A stretch of 22,890 nt of DNA. Origin: a virus. This document shows, piece by piece, positions 15,873-22,856 of this stretch (the first letter of the stretch is position 1; every line of letters begins with the position of its first letter). The position numbers and the translations under genes were made by a program. The notes under the pieces were generated by a model that worked only from the letters and a program-made list of their open reading frames with translations, did no database searches and was not told the origin of the DNA. The stretch is from positions 1 through 22,890 of the IMG/VR virus record IMGVR_UViG_3300009620_000067; one strand, given 5' to 3'.

Positions 15873-17138
15873 ATGGTAGTCTCACAGGCAGCCACCAGAG
15901 AAACTATCCGGGTCGCCGTGGGACGTAACCTACGGGCTGTCGAACTCATTACGTCGGCCATTGATGGCTCGGCCACCGAGTTCCTGACGGATGACCTGCC
16001 TGGTGTGACCGCGAACGACCACAAGGGCGGTCAATGGCTTGGGACCGATACCCCCAACGATGGGACTCAGGCGCGAGTCAGCGCCTCCACTGAGGCCAAT
16101 AACCGGACCACGTTAACTCTTTTACCTGCAGTATCGGCTACGAAAAAAGACGACACTGCTGAGTTGTGGAAGGAATACAACCCGAAAGACATCCACGACT
16201 ATATGGACCAGGCGATGCGAGAGATCACGGGCTTGGCCTATGACCCCGAGGAGAGTCTAGCCCTCCATGCTGATGGTCGAACCCTGCGGTTGGATATTCC
16301 AAGCCAGTTTGCCATGCTGAACCGGGTTGACTACCGGAGCTCGGTCGAATCGGTAGTTGTTCATAATGCCACGGACGTGTGGGACGAACTGGGGGCCGTT
16401 GCCGAAGTTACCAACCTAAAAGACACCAAGGATTATAAACGTGGCCCTGCGTCCTTCAGGATGGTTGTGACGGCCAGTGCTGCTGCCGGTCTCTTACTTG
16501 CTTCAAAGAAAATAGACTCCAAGAATATTGCGGGAATGGACTACGTTGAGTTCTGGATCAAAAGTACGGTGGCAACCACCGCTGCTGGTGACCTACAACT
16601 CCTTCTAGACGATACCGCCAGTTGTGCCTCTCCGCTGGAAACTCTGGATGTGCCTATTTTGGTGGCGGATACCTGGACTTATGTTCGGGTAGCCTTGGCA
16701 ACCCCTGAGTTAGACACCGCCATTATCAGCGTGGGGCTGAAGTACACGGTGGACATCGGAGCCTGCACGGTTTGGGTAAACGACGTAAAGACCGTTCTGG
16801 ATAGTACGGCGCAGTGGCCAACTCTGCACAAGGACCTATGGGACGTGGACAAGCAGGCCCGAGACCTGGTGCTGAAACCGTCTGCCAACGTGGGATACGC
16901 CCTACTAAAACTGGTTGGGGGCGACAAGCCTGCATTACTGGCTACGGACGCAACCGTGTGCGAGGTCAACGATTGGTATGTGATCTGTCGAGCTACCGCT
17001 CTCGCGCTTAGGAGCGGTGCTGGCGGCCCTGCTACCGACCCGGACCAGAAACGGTTGGCAGCCCGTGATTGGGAGCTACTGGCCCAGCAAGCCAAGAACG
17101 GACACTATCTGCCACAGAACATAAGGACGATCAGTTGA
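15873..17138 (+). CDS. Adaptor-like virion protein with inserted carbohydrate-binding-type beta-sandwich
   Basis: A 421-residue protein in three parts. The N-terminal part (to about 160) includes the helix DIHDYMDQAMREITGLAY (106-123) and LRLDIPSQFAMLNRVDY. Residues about 168-312 form a beta-sandwich segment with MDYVEFWIKSTV, DLQLLLDDTASCASP, LVADTWTYVRVALATP and TAIISVGLKYTVDI, a style typical of carbohydrate-binding jelly rolls. The C-terminal part returns to RDLVLKPSANVGYALLKL and a helix ending DQKRLAARDWELLAQQAKN. The outer parts resemble the strand-plus-helix layout of short-tail adaptor proteins (T7 gp11 or P22 gp4 type) by eye. If right, the sugar-binding-type domain is inserted into a connector. 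The gene overlaps the next start by four bases (TTGA). Confidence 0.55.
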   Translation: MVVSQAATRETIRVAVGRNLRAVELITSAIDGSATEFLTDDLPGVTANDHKGGQWLGTDTPNDGTQARVSASTEANNRTTLTLLPAVSATKKDDTAELWKEYNPKDIHDYMDQAMREITGLAYDPEESLALHADGRTLRLDIPSQFAMLNRVDYRSSVESVVVHNATDVWDELGAVAEVTNLKDTKDYKRGPASFRMVVTASAAAGLLLASKKIDSKNIAGMDYVEFWIKSTVATTAAGDLQLLLDDTASCASPLETLDVPILVADTWTYVRVALATPELDTAIISVGLKYTVDIGACTVWVNDVKTVLDSTAQWPTLHKDLWDVDKQARDLVLKPSANVGYALLKLVGGDKPALLATDATVCEVNDWYVICRATALALRSGAGGPATDPDQKRLAARDWELLAQQAKNGHYLPQNIRTIS

Positions 17139-19015
17139 CGAGCCAGGCTGTCCTAGACCGAAACACCATTAGCCTCAATGGGACGTTATACCCGCTGAAA
17201 CGTCCCGTACAAAGGCACTTGGCGTCTATCTATCCAGGGAAGGTAGTGGTGGGGGACACTGGCCGGGATAGCAACCCCAACGCTTCTCCCTTGGCGCGTT
17301 CCGATTGGAGCGGGGGGATCGGTCTCTTCAAGGATGAGGGTGTCAGTCCTCAGCCACGGTCTTTCTTTTCCACATGCTCCCTACGATATAAGTCCCTTAC
17401 TTTACCTGGATTGGAGGTGGAGACCGCTGCATCCGGGGCGACAGGGACCTTTACTGTGGGAGTCATCGGAGAACTGGACGACGAAATCTACGCTGCGTTT
17501 GGTTCATCGGTCAGAAAGTACGACTTTGGGGCAGATTCCTGGGGTAGCAGCCTTCATACCTTGCCAGAGGTGGCCACGGACGTACTGAGCAACGTCAGAA
17601 TGGGCGGCACGGTCTATCTCATTTTTGCCCACACCGGGGGGTATACCTACTTCGACGGGACTACTTGGACCAACGACTCCAAGGATGCAAAGTACCTAGC
17701 CTTCTGGGCCGATAAGCTCTATGGGATCGACAAGACTGGCCTACTATGGAATGCCAGCACGATTGGCACGGAAACAAATGATGCCCAACTACCCTTACCG
17801 GACGACACGGTAACCGCTCTCTTCCAGGCCCGTGACGCGGCTGGGACCGTGATTCTATACGCTGCGACCAAGGTAGGTTTGTTTGCCCATGACAACACCA
17901 ATACGAAGTGGGTTGCAACCGAGGTAGATTTCCCAGTGCATCCAGATGGTGGGCGAGGGACCGTAAAATGGCGTGATAGCGTCCACACTCCAGCGGGGTT
18001 GGGCATCTACAAGTTCATCAATGGGGCTAACTCGGCTGTCCTAACCATCGAGGGGCCTGACCGTGATGATGGGATGCCTTCAGGCAAGGGCGGCACCATC
18101 GTCCAGTTGGTAAACAGTCATAACGACTTACTTGCGGTCAACGACGCCACCGTGGGATACGACCATCGAACCAAGCTGACCACGTTTGTTTCTAGAGGAA
18201 TGCGTAAACACCGAGGTGTGACGATGAATCCCAATGAGGGCTTCTCGTCTATCCTGGGGTTGAACGATATGGGTTGGGAGGTCAAGTTCCTCAGCGCATC
18301 CACCGACAAGGCCATCAGCTACGCCATGGTCAGCAGCGCCTATGGGAAGTACCTATTATGGTTCGGAATGGGCGAACGGGTTTCGTACATAGAGGTTCCC
18401 TCTGAGATCGTCAATCCCAACGAGATAAGCACACTTCCCTACGCTGCCAGTGCTCAGGACATCAGCCCGTGGTACAACATCGGCCAGATGGAAGTCAACA
18501 AGTTGGGTCTTCAGTTACGGGTTGAGACTTTGGACCTTTCTTCGACTGAGACTGTGAAGGTTTCTATCGCCTACGACTTGGTGGATACTGATACCGTACT
18601 GGGGACCATTACCACCAACGGCGTTACGACCTACGTGCTGCCCGATACCACCACACCGGCAGGGAAAACGTTCCTGTGGTTCCGAATCACAATTGATTTG
18701 GCTCGGGGGACTACGACTACGAAGACCCCCCAGATGGTCAACTGGACCATGGAGTACCGAAAGAAACTACCAGAGAAGTGGGGCTTTGGCGTTGCGTTGG
18801 ACTTGACCAAGGACGATTATCATGGGAAGACTCCTGCGGACTTGAGGGCTGATATTGTTACCGCCGTGGGGAGCGAAGTCTTACTTCCATTCCTCTGGCG
18901 GGACGATGCGAGTGGGGTGTCTACGTTCTATGTGGACGTAGCCCAGGCTGACGGGCTGGAGTATACTGGGCATGACCAGCGAGGGGACGTTAATCTCGTG
19001 CTGGTGGAACGATGA
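17135..19015 (+). CDS. Tail nozzle- or beta-propeller-like virion protein
   Basis: The frame is open further upstream, but TTG 17135 is chosen: it overlaps the previous stop by four bases and has AAGGA 9 bases before it, giving 626 residues. The N-terminus has NTISLNGTLYPL and SDWSGGIGLF, a pattern I associate with beta-propeller phage tail proteins. Residues about 100-300 show repeated strand units ending in short aromatic turns (IYAAFGSSVRKYDF, GGYTYFDGTTWTND, VILYAATKVGLFAHD), as in propeller blades. The C-terminal half is a beta-rich platform (LGLQLRVETLDLSS, TMEYRKKLPEKWGFG). Short-tail nozzle proteins such as T7 gp12 contain a propeller, which fits the position after an adaptor-like gene. 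The family assignment is by pattern only. Confidence 0.6.
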   Translation: MTSQAVLDRNTISLNGTLYPLKRPVQRHLASIYPGKVVVGDTGRDSNPNASPLARSDWSGGIGLFKDEGVSPQPRSFFSTCSLRYKSLTLPGLEVETAASGATGTFTVGVIGELDDEIYAAFGSSVRKYDFGADSWGSSLHTLPEVATDVLSNVRMGGTVYLIFAHTGGYTYFDGTTWTNDSKDAKYLAFWADKLYGIDKTGLLWNASTIGTETNDAQLPLPDDTVTALFQARDAAGTVILYAATKVGLFAHDNTNTKWVATEVDFPVHPDGGRGTVKWRDSVHTPAGLGIYKFINGANSAVLTIEGPDRDDGMPSGKGGTIVQLVNSHNDLLAVNDATVGYDHRTKLTTFVSRGMRKHRGVTMNPNEGFSSILGLNDMGWEVKFLSASTDKAISYAMVSSAYGKYLLWFGMGERVSYIEVPSEIVNPNEISTLPYAASAQDISPWYNIGQMEVNKLGLQLRVETLDLSSTETVKVSIAYDLVDTDTVLGTITTNGVTTYVLPDTTTPAGKTFLWFRITIDLARGTTTTKTPQMVNWTMEYRKKLPEKWGFGVALDLTKDDYHGKTPADLRADIVTAVGSEVLLPFLWRDDASGVSTFYVDVAQADGLEYTGHDQRGDVNLVLVER

Positions 19016-19416
19016 CGACCCAGCAGGCTCAGGACCGCGCTCTCCGCCAGACTTTACCGGATAATTGGCCTGGTAGTTTACCAGAATACCTTGTGTTCCA
19101 AGAGTTGGTGAGGCGGGGATTAAGGCCGGACATAGATTTCACTTACCAATCGCCGTTTCAGGGAGGCCGTCTACAAAAGGGCGGGGTTGTTTTGGACTTT
19201 CTGTTTGACGACCCACCAGACTTGGCCATCAACGTACAGGGCACATTCTTCCACGGGGGGACCCAGAGACAAGACGCTATTGTACGGGCGCAGATGGCAG
19301 GTGAGGGGATAACCGTCATATTTATAGATGAGGCGGACATTCTGAACGACGTAAGACGGGTCGTTGGAGCGGCCCTTCGGTATCAAGACTTGAGCCGTTT
19401 GGGGCCAGGAAGGTAA
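19012..19416 (+). CDS. VSR/PD-(D/E)XK nuclease-like small protein
   Basis: A 134-residue protein whose ATG overlaps the previous stop (ATGA). It carries the elements of a restriction-endonuclease-like fold: an N-terminal helix with Glu25 (PEYLVFQELVRRG), GGRLQKGGVVLDFLF with Asp62 on a strand, then INVQGTFFHGG, where Gln76 takes the E/QxK catalytic position and His81 follows, as in very-short-patch repair (VSR) and DUF559-type nucleases. A final strand ITVIFIDEADIL and helix complete the fold. Expected activity is DNA nicking or cutting, but this is unproven. The location inside the tail gene cluster, rather than among replication genes, is notable. A role in DNA processing at ejection is speculation. 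Confidence 0.7.
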   Translation: MTTQQAQDRALRQTLPDNWPGSLPEYLVFQELVRRGLRPDIDFTYQSPFQGGRLQKGGVVLDFLFDDPPDLAINVQGTFFHGGTQRQDAIVRAQMAGEGITVIFIDEADILNDVRRVVGAALRYQDLSRLGPGR

Positions 19417-19420
19417 CGCA

Positions 19421-20356
19421 ATGGCTATATCCTTTATCGTTTTTGTTCATGATAATGCAGGTGCCGCCGTTGAAGGCGCTACGATGAATCTCTACGATCG
19501 GAACACCACAACGCCGGTCAGGGCCACTACCACAACGGATTCCACCGGCAAGGGTAGTATCAGCCATGCGACTGAGGGCCGATTCGATGTCGAGATCGTC
19601 AATGGGAGTTCCAAGGAGCGTCTGAAGTACGACGACTCGATTCAGATGGAAGCGGCTGAATTTGCTCTTCTCAATATGCGGGGGGCGGACGAAGCTTTCA
19701 AGTACGTCATCACGCCAGGCACCATCTCCGCAGAGCGCATCCTGAATATCCCCGTCCTTACCAAAACCGCCGCCTTCTTTGTCACGCCTGCCATCGAGGA
19801 CCTAGACCTTGACGGGTTCAACATTGACAACGGCGGTGTGATATTCCTAAAGGAGCAAGCAGAGGCGGACGCGGACGTAGCTGGCAGCGGTCAGATTTGG
19901 GTGAACACGGCCACTCCGAACGAACTCTGGTTTACTGACGATGCTGGAACGGATACCCAGCTTAACGTCGCAGCCGTGACCCAGGCGACCAAGGGTGCGC
20001 TGGAAGCTGAGACCAACGAGAACACCTACGCTCCACCCGACCTGATAAAGAACTCTCCTGGCATAGCCAAGGTTCACGGAAAAATTGATAGCGGTCAAGC
20101 GCTAATGACCGGAAGCTACAATATTGCCACCGTCACTGACAACGGCACAGGAGACTACACCGTAAACTTTGATGTAGACTTTTCTGCTGCTACATTTACC
20201 AGTGTAGGGATAGCAGTCAATGCTGGTCGGGCTGCTGAGGATAGAGTGGTGCAGGTGGGCGGCTCCCCGGCGGTAGGAAGCCAACGATATATTACGACAG
20301 TCAATGCTTCGCTCTCTAATATCCAAAGCGAAATCGCCTGTTATGGTGCCCAATAA
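19421..20356 (+). CDS. Tail fibre / receptor-binding protein
   Basis: A 311-residue protein. Residues 1-70 form an Ig-like or carboxypeptidase-regulatory-type beta domain (FIVFVHDNAGAAVEGATMNLYD, then GRFDVEIVNG) that may anchor to the tail. Residues about 130-190 contain VIFLKEQAEADADVAGSGQIW and NELWFTDDAGTDTQL, motifs frequent in phage tail fibres. A linker (QATKGALEAETNENTYAPPD) leads to a beta C-terminal tip of about 90 residues (SGSYN-like strands and TVNFDVDFSAATFTSVGIAV) likely to contact the host. The next gene begins at the stop (shared A), as fibre and fibre-assembly genes often do. Receptor unknown. Confidence 0.72.
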   Translation: MAISFIVFVHDNAGAAVEGATMNLYDRNTTTPVRATTTTDSTGKGSISHATEGRFDVEIVNGSSKERLKYDDSIQMEAAEFALLNMRGADEAFKYVITPGTISAERILNIPVLTKTAAFFVTPAIEDLDLDGFNIDNGGVIFLKEQAEADADVAGSGQIWVNTATPNELWFTDDAGTDTQLNVAAVTQATKGALEAETNENTYAPPDLIKNSPGIAKVHGKIDSGQALMTGSYNIATVTDNGTGDYTVNFDVDFSAATFTSVGIAVNAGRAAEDRVVQVGGSPAVGSQRYITTVNASLSNIQSEIACYGAQ

Positions 20357-20871
20357 TGAGTAAATGTATCGTTTGGGAAAGACTTGATGGTGGGGTTAGT
20401 GTATCAACCATCGACTATACCGACCCTAAGTGGGCGGGAATGACTGAGGCCGCGATTATAGCCAAGTGCTTGATTACGGGCCAAGCAGGTATGGACCACG
20501 ATTTCGGACCAGGGGCCATCTCGCACGTTTTTGAGCATGACGACCTACCGCCAGAGCGGCTTGATAATTCAGATTCGTTAGAAGGGCTGTACAGAAACGC
20601 CTGGGAGTGGGTAGGTGGTACGGTAGTTACCAATATGCCCAAGGCCCGAGGCATCCACATGAATCGTATCCGAAAGGACCGCGACGCAGAGTTGGAAAAG
20701 GAGTCGGGTTCAAAGTTCCGGCAACCGCCAGAGATCGAAGCCCTGTTTACAGCAGCACGGCTAGCCAAGCTCCAAGCATTACGGGACATTCCTCAGACGC
20801 TAGACCTCAATACAGCCAACGACACGCCTGCGGAACTCAAAGCTGTCTGGCCAGTGGAGTTACCTAAATAA
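20356..20871 (+). CDS. Probable tail fibre assembly protein
   Basis: A 171-residue protein overlapping the fibre stop by one base. The N-terminal 90 residues are mixed (DYTDPKWAGMTEAAIIAKC, then FEHDDLPPERL). The C-terminal half has an Arg/Lys-rich helix (RIRKDRDAELEKESG, about 105-119), LARLAKLQALRDIPQTL-type residues and a tail ending AVWPVELPK, resembling the C-terminal pattern of phage tail-fibre assembly chaperones (a helix starting RxxRD, then IPxT and WP near the end). Such proteins help trimerise the fibre. Directly following the fibre gene supports this. No enzyme motif is seen. Confidence 0.55.
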   Translation: MSKCIVWERLDGGVSVSTIDYTDPKWAGMTEAAIIAKCLITGQAGMDHDFGPGAISHVFEHDDLPPERLDNSDSLEGLYRNAWEWVGGTVVTNMPKARGIHMNRIRKDRDAELEKESGSKFRQPPEIEALFTAARLAKLQALRDIPQTLDLNTANDTPAELKAVWPVELPK

Positions 20872-20877
20872 CCTCTG

Positions 20878-20908
20878 CGTGGCAACGTAAGCCACGTACA
20901 GGGTTTTT
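20878..20908 (+). terminator. Possible weak terminator after the fibre-assembly gene
   Basis: A 6-bp stem CGTGGC/GCCACG (20878-20883 and 20891-20896) with a seven-base loop starts 7 bases after the stop at 20869-20871. A run of five T (20904-20908) follows, but only after seven further bases, so it is not a canonical intrinsic terminator. It may reduce read-through into the small genes downstream. Confidence 0.35.
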
Positions 20909-20940
20909 AGGCATACGGCTGGTCTCTAGGACGAACGCAC

Positions 20941-21045
20941 ATGGAATTTGGTATAAATTGGCGAATAAAAAACCTACGGTTTGATATCCGGGTGGAGCTG
21001 AACCGGAAGATTGCCAACCTGTACATGGGGATTGCCAGGTTATGA
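20941..21045 (+). CDS. Tiny hypothetical protein
   Basis: A 34-residue frame beginning MEFGINWRIKNLRF and ending YMGIARL. AGGA lies 9 bases before the ATG, and the stop overlaps the next ATG (ATGA), the same coupling seen across the operon. The composition (alternating Arg/Lys with Ile, Leu, Phe and Trp) suggests a basic amphipathic helix or strand that may associate with a membrane or another protein. No family recognised. Its reality rests on the ribosome site and coupling alone. Confidence 0.5.
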   Translation: MEFGINWRIKNLRFDIRVELNRKIANLYMGIARL

Positions 21046-21284
21046 CCACCCACCGTGACCTGGCCCACACGGAGATTGAGAAAGCCTATGCTGCCTACAC
21101 CAGCCCTGAGGGTGCTAGTGGTGCAGACCGCATCATCATTGTGCTGGACCTGCTCATACACAGGGTAGCCGACCTGAACGGTGGTAATGGTAGGTGGGGT
21201 AAGGTCAAGAGGCAGGGGCCGTCTTTGTTTGGTGGGGCTGGGCTCGGTGCTGTCCTACTAAAGGCCCTAGAAACGCTGCTGTGA
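21042..21284 (+). CDS. Small hypothetical protein with hydrophobic C-terminus
   Basis: An 80-residue protein. Residues 1-45 are helical and soluble-looking (EIEKAYAAYTSPEG, then RIIIVLDLLIHRVADL). After a Gly/Asn/Lys linker, the last 20 residues (SLFGGAGLGAVLLKALETLL) form a short hydrophobic helix that could insert weakly into a membrane. The start overlaps the previous stop. Two bases later a membrane-segment peptide begins. A lysis role (holin or antiholin type) is possible from this pairing, but no lysis enzyme is visible in the window, so it stays hypothetical. Confidence 0.6.
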   Translation: MTTHRDLAHTEIEKAYAAYTSPEGASGADRIIIVLDLLIHRVADLNGGNGRWGKVKRQGPSLFGGAGLGAVLLKALETLL

Positions 21285-21285
21285 C

Positions 21286-21390
21286 GTGTTTTTCTTCTGG
21301 CTACTCGGTTTCCTCTGCGCCCTCGTTGCTTTCACCGTAGTCCTTGGGATGCTCATTGTGGCCCTGGAGATTTGGGCGGTATTTCGTTAG
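21286..21390 (+). CDS. Single-membrane-segment mini-protein
   Basis: A 34-residue frame from GTG 21286 to TAG 21388-21390. The segment FFFWLLGFLCALVAFTVVLG and its continuation to about residue 27 is one long hydrophobic helix, ending in EIWAVFR with a positive residue, so it should span a membrane. The only available start in frame is GTG, 1 base after the previous stop; the ribosome site is weak, so translation may depend on coupling. The strongly hydrophobic composition in one frame is unlikely by chance in such DNA. Its stop overlaps the stop of the minus-strand gene by 3 bases. A holin-like role is a guess. Confidence 0.5.
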   Translation: MFFFWLLGFLCALVAFTVVLGMLIVALEIWAVFR

Positions 21391-21617
21391 TTCCTACGTA
21401 CCCATTCATCGGCAGAACCCTGATGTTCCACTTCTTCATCGGCTGGTATGGTCCACCAGTCTAGCTTGTTTCCTGGCAAGACAGCCACAAAAGGAACGTG
21501 ATTATGTGGGAGTTTTGCATGGGGCCAATGCCGACGCCACATTTTGCGGCTGACCCGTTCGGCAGTTTTTCCATCCCAGTGTATGAGACCGCCTAGTTCT
21601 ATCTCACCCACCGTCAT
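21387..21617 (-). CDS. Small hypothetical protein, last gene of the minus-strand cluster
   Basis: A 76-residue protein beginning MTVGEIELGGLIHWDG and ending ADEWVRRN. The frame is open further upstream, but ATG 21617 overlaps the stop of the preceding minus-strand gene (ATGA), and upstream residues in this frame have the composition of an out-of-frame reading. It contains a basic helix (TAERVSRKMWRRHWPHAK) and an acidic C-terminus, with many Trp and His. No family recognised. It converges with the plus-strand membrane-segment peptide, overlapping by four bases with no terminator seen between. Confidence 0.6.
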   Translation of the reverse strand: MTVGEIELGGLIHWDGKTAERVSRKMWRRHWPHAKLPHNHVPFVAVLPGNKLDWWTIPADEEVEHQGSADEWVRRN

Positions 21618-21829
21618 CTCGTCCACCCCGCATCTCCACCGGGGTAGAAATCGCCACCGTCGGCTCGGTTGTCCTTCCCGTGGGCTATCTTGCTCCCGTC
21701 CTTGAAGTTGTCCAGCGTGGTGCTGTTGCTGAAAAAGCGTGTTTCCCCACAGTGCTTGCAGGTCCCTTCGCTGGTAGGTCCGTTGGCTTCGCTTATGATG
21801 AACCAGTGGACACACTCAGTTGCTTGCAT
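21614..21829 (-). CDS. Small putative zinc-binding protein
   Basis: A 71-residue protein. Cys6, His8, Cys24 and Cys27 (CVH, then CKHC) frame the segment NGPTSEGTCKHCGETRFFSN, a pattern I recall from small zinc-ribbon-like proteins in phages and some environmental bacteria. The C-terminal half is polar and probably loose (ADGGDFYPGGDAGWTR). Its ATG lies inside the end of the upstream gene (overlap 14 bases) with GGAGG just before, and its stop overlaps the next ATG, so three minus-strand genes are coupled. A DNA- or protein-binding regulatory role is possible but unproven. Confidence 0.68.
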   Translation of the reverse strand: MQATECVHWFIISEANGPTSEGTCKHCGETRFFSNSTTLDNFKDGSKIAHGKDNRADGGDFYPGGDAGWTR

Positions 21830-22166
21830 GGGCTACCTCCATCAACTCCGCGCCCTCCATGGCTTCCACGGCCCTGGTCAACGCTGCGTGTAGCGACTCC
21901 TTGAAGGTACCTTCATGGCCTCGTTGCATCGCGTCAGAGGACTGGCCATTCGGATGCACTGATACAACCCATAACCCTGATTTCGTGTCTATATGGGCGT
22001 TGCAACTGAATGTTGGACTGATGTGGTCTTCCCACCCTTCCGTGGCGGCGGTCCAACCCCGGCAGTCTAGCGACATACAAAGGGGGCCACACGGCACCCG
22101 GACCTCGTCACCAAAAATATAGTTTCCCTCGACGTCCTTAGCCCCGGCTAGTGGTGTCCAGTCCAT
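21816..22166 (-). CDS. Hypothetical protein, small phage accessory type
   Basis: A 116-residue protein from ATG 22166, selected because GGAGG (22171-22175) lies four bases upstream. A longer form from 22292 is open, adding a Cys-rich segment (LTCFCTETTAGHPLG) of uncertain reality. The protein has FGDEVRVPCGPLC, then strands around GLWVVSVHPNG and a C-terminal helix SLHAALTRAVEAMEG. The strand-then-helix ending resembles small proteins of the phage ABA-sandwich kind, by eye only. Its end overlaps the zinc-binding gene and supplies that gene's ribosome site. Function unknown. Confidence 0.6.
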   Translation of the reverse strand: MDWTPLAGAKDVEGNYIFGDEVRVPCGPLCMSLDCRGWTAATEGWEDHISPTFSCNAHIDTKSGLWVVSVHPNGQSSDAMQRGHEGTFKESLHAALTRAVEAMEGAELMEVAHASN

Positions 22167-22284
22167 CATTCCTCCGGCCACAGGTTTAATTGCCTGTTGA
22201 TAACGGCATCCTAGTGACCCCAGAGGATGTCCCGCCGTTGTCTCAGTGCAGAAGCAGGTCAGGTGATGAACTCGGTTAAGTGGA

Positions 22285-22479
22285 CTAAGCATCAATCACC
22301 TCCAGCGCCCGGTCCAGGGCCGTCAACAGGGCCTCTTTGTTGCGGAGACCGTCCTTCTTGGTCGTCTTACCGATAGGGTCACCGTTGCGGTTCTGGATTA
22401 CCCACTCATCCCACTCAAAGTATTGGAATACACACACAAACCACCCCTTGGCCCTCACCGCGTCCAGAATTGCTGCCAT
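22285..22479 (-). CDS. Small hypothetical protein with similar C-terminal helix
   Basis: A 64-residue protein beginning MAAILDAVRAKGWFV and ending ALDRALEVIDA. GGGGA lies about 8 bases before the ATG at 22479. It has an N-terminal helix, aromatic strands (FVCVFQYFEWDEWVIQNRNG) and a C-terminal helix LLTALDRALEVID that parallels LHAALTRAVEAME in the next minus-strand gene, suggesting the two belong to one small-protein type. In-frame residues upstream (SPQTWRRLGITD) look coding-like but lack a start codon. Function unknown. Confidence 0.6.
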   Translation of the reverse strand: MAAILDAVRAKGWFVCVFQYFEWDEWVIQNRNGDPIGKTTKKDGLRNKEALLTALDRALEVIDA

Positions 22480-22530
22480 GTCGGTAATCCCCAGCCGCCG
22501 CCAGGTCTGCGGGCTTACTCGTCGTTGGCA

Positions 22531-22851
22531 TCATTCTTCCTCTGAGAGAGAAGATTGAAAGGGTGGTCCATGCAGTTCAAACCAAATAGGCTTGATTCGT
22601 GAAGATGCCAGACTACGACAAGTATCTACGTGGAACTGGAACCCGCCGATCACCATGCTCGGATAACGGTCACGATTCTTTCTCTGACAGTAGAACAGTG
22701 TTCCTCGTATCACATACCACCAGCGATAAGGGCGTTCTCCTAAGGTACTAAGGACACGTTTCCACCAAGGCCAATCCCAATAATCTCCACCGCACACTGT
22801 CCATGTACCGCCTATAGCGTTTGAGACCTGCCCTTTATATAGCCGTGTCAT
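22531..22851 (-). CDS. Hypothetical Trp/Tyr/Cys-rich protein
   Basis: A 106-residue minus-strand protein beginning MTRLYKGQVSNAIGG and ending SSLSEEE. It is rich in Trp, Tyr, Arg and Cys (DYWDWPWWKRVL, PYRWWYVIRGTLFYCQR). The middle VIGGFQFHVDTC suggests strands. No domain recognised. There is only a weak purine-rich ribosome site before the ATG at 22851. It is in line with the other minus-strand genes and does not conflict with a plus-strand gene, which supports it modestly. Confidence 0.5.
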   Translation of the reverse strand: MTRLYKGQVSNAIGGTWTVCGGDYWDWPWWKRVLSTLGERPYRWWYVIRGTLFYCQRKNRDRYPSMVIGGFQFHVDTCRSLASSRIKPIWFELHGPPFQSSLSEEE

Positions 22852-22856
22852 GTCTT

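Noticed and set aside
20907-21161. 84-residue minus-strand frame opposite the tiny plus-strand genes
   Set aside because: No ribosome site or motif, and the plus-strand frames have coupled starts and a good AGGA site.
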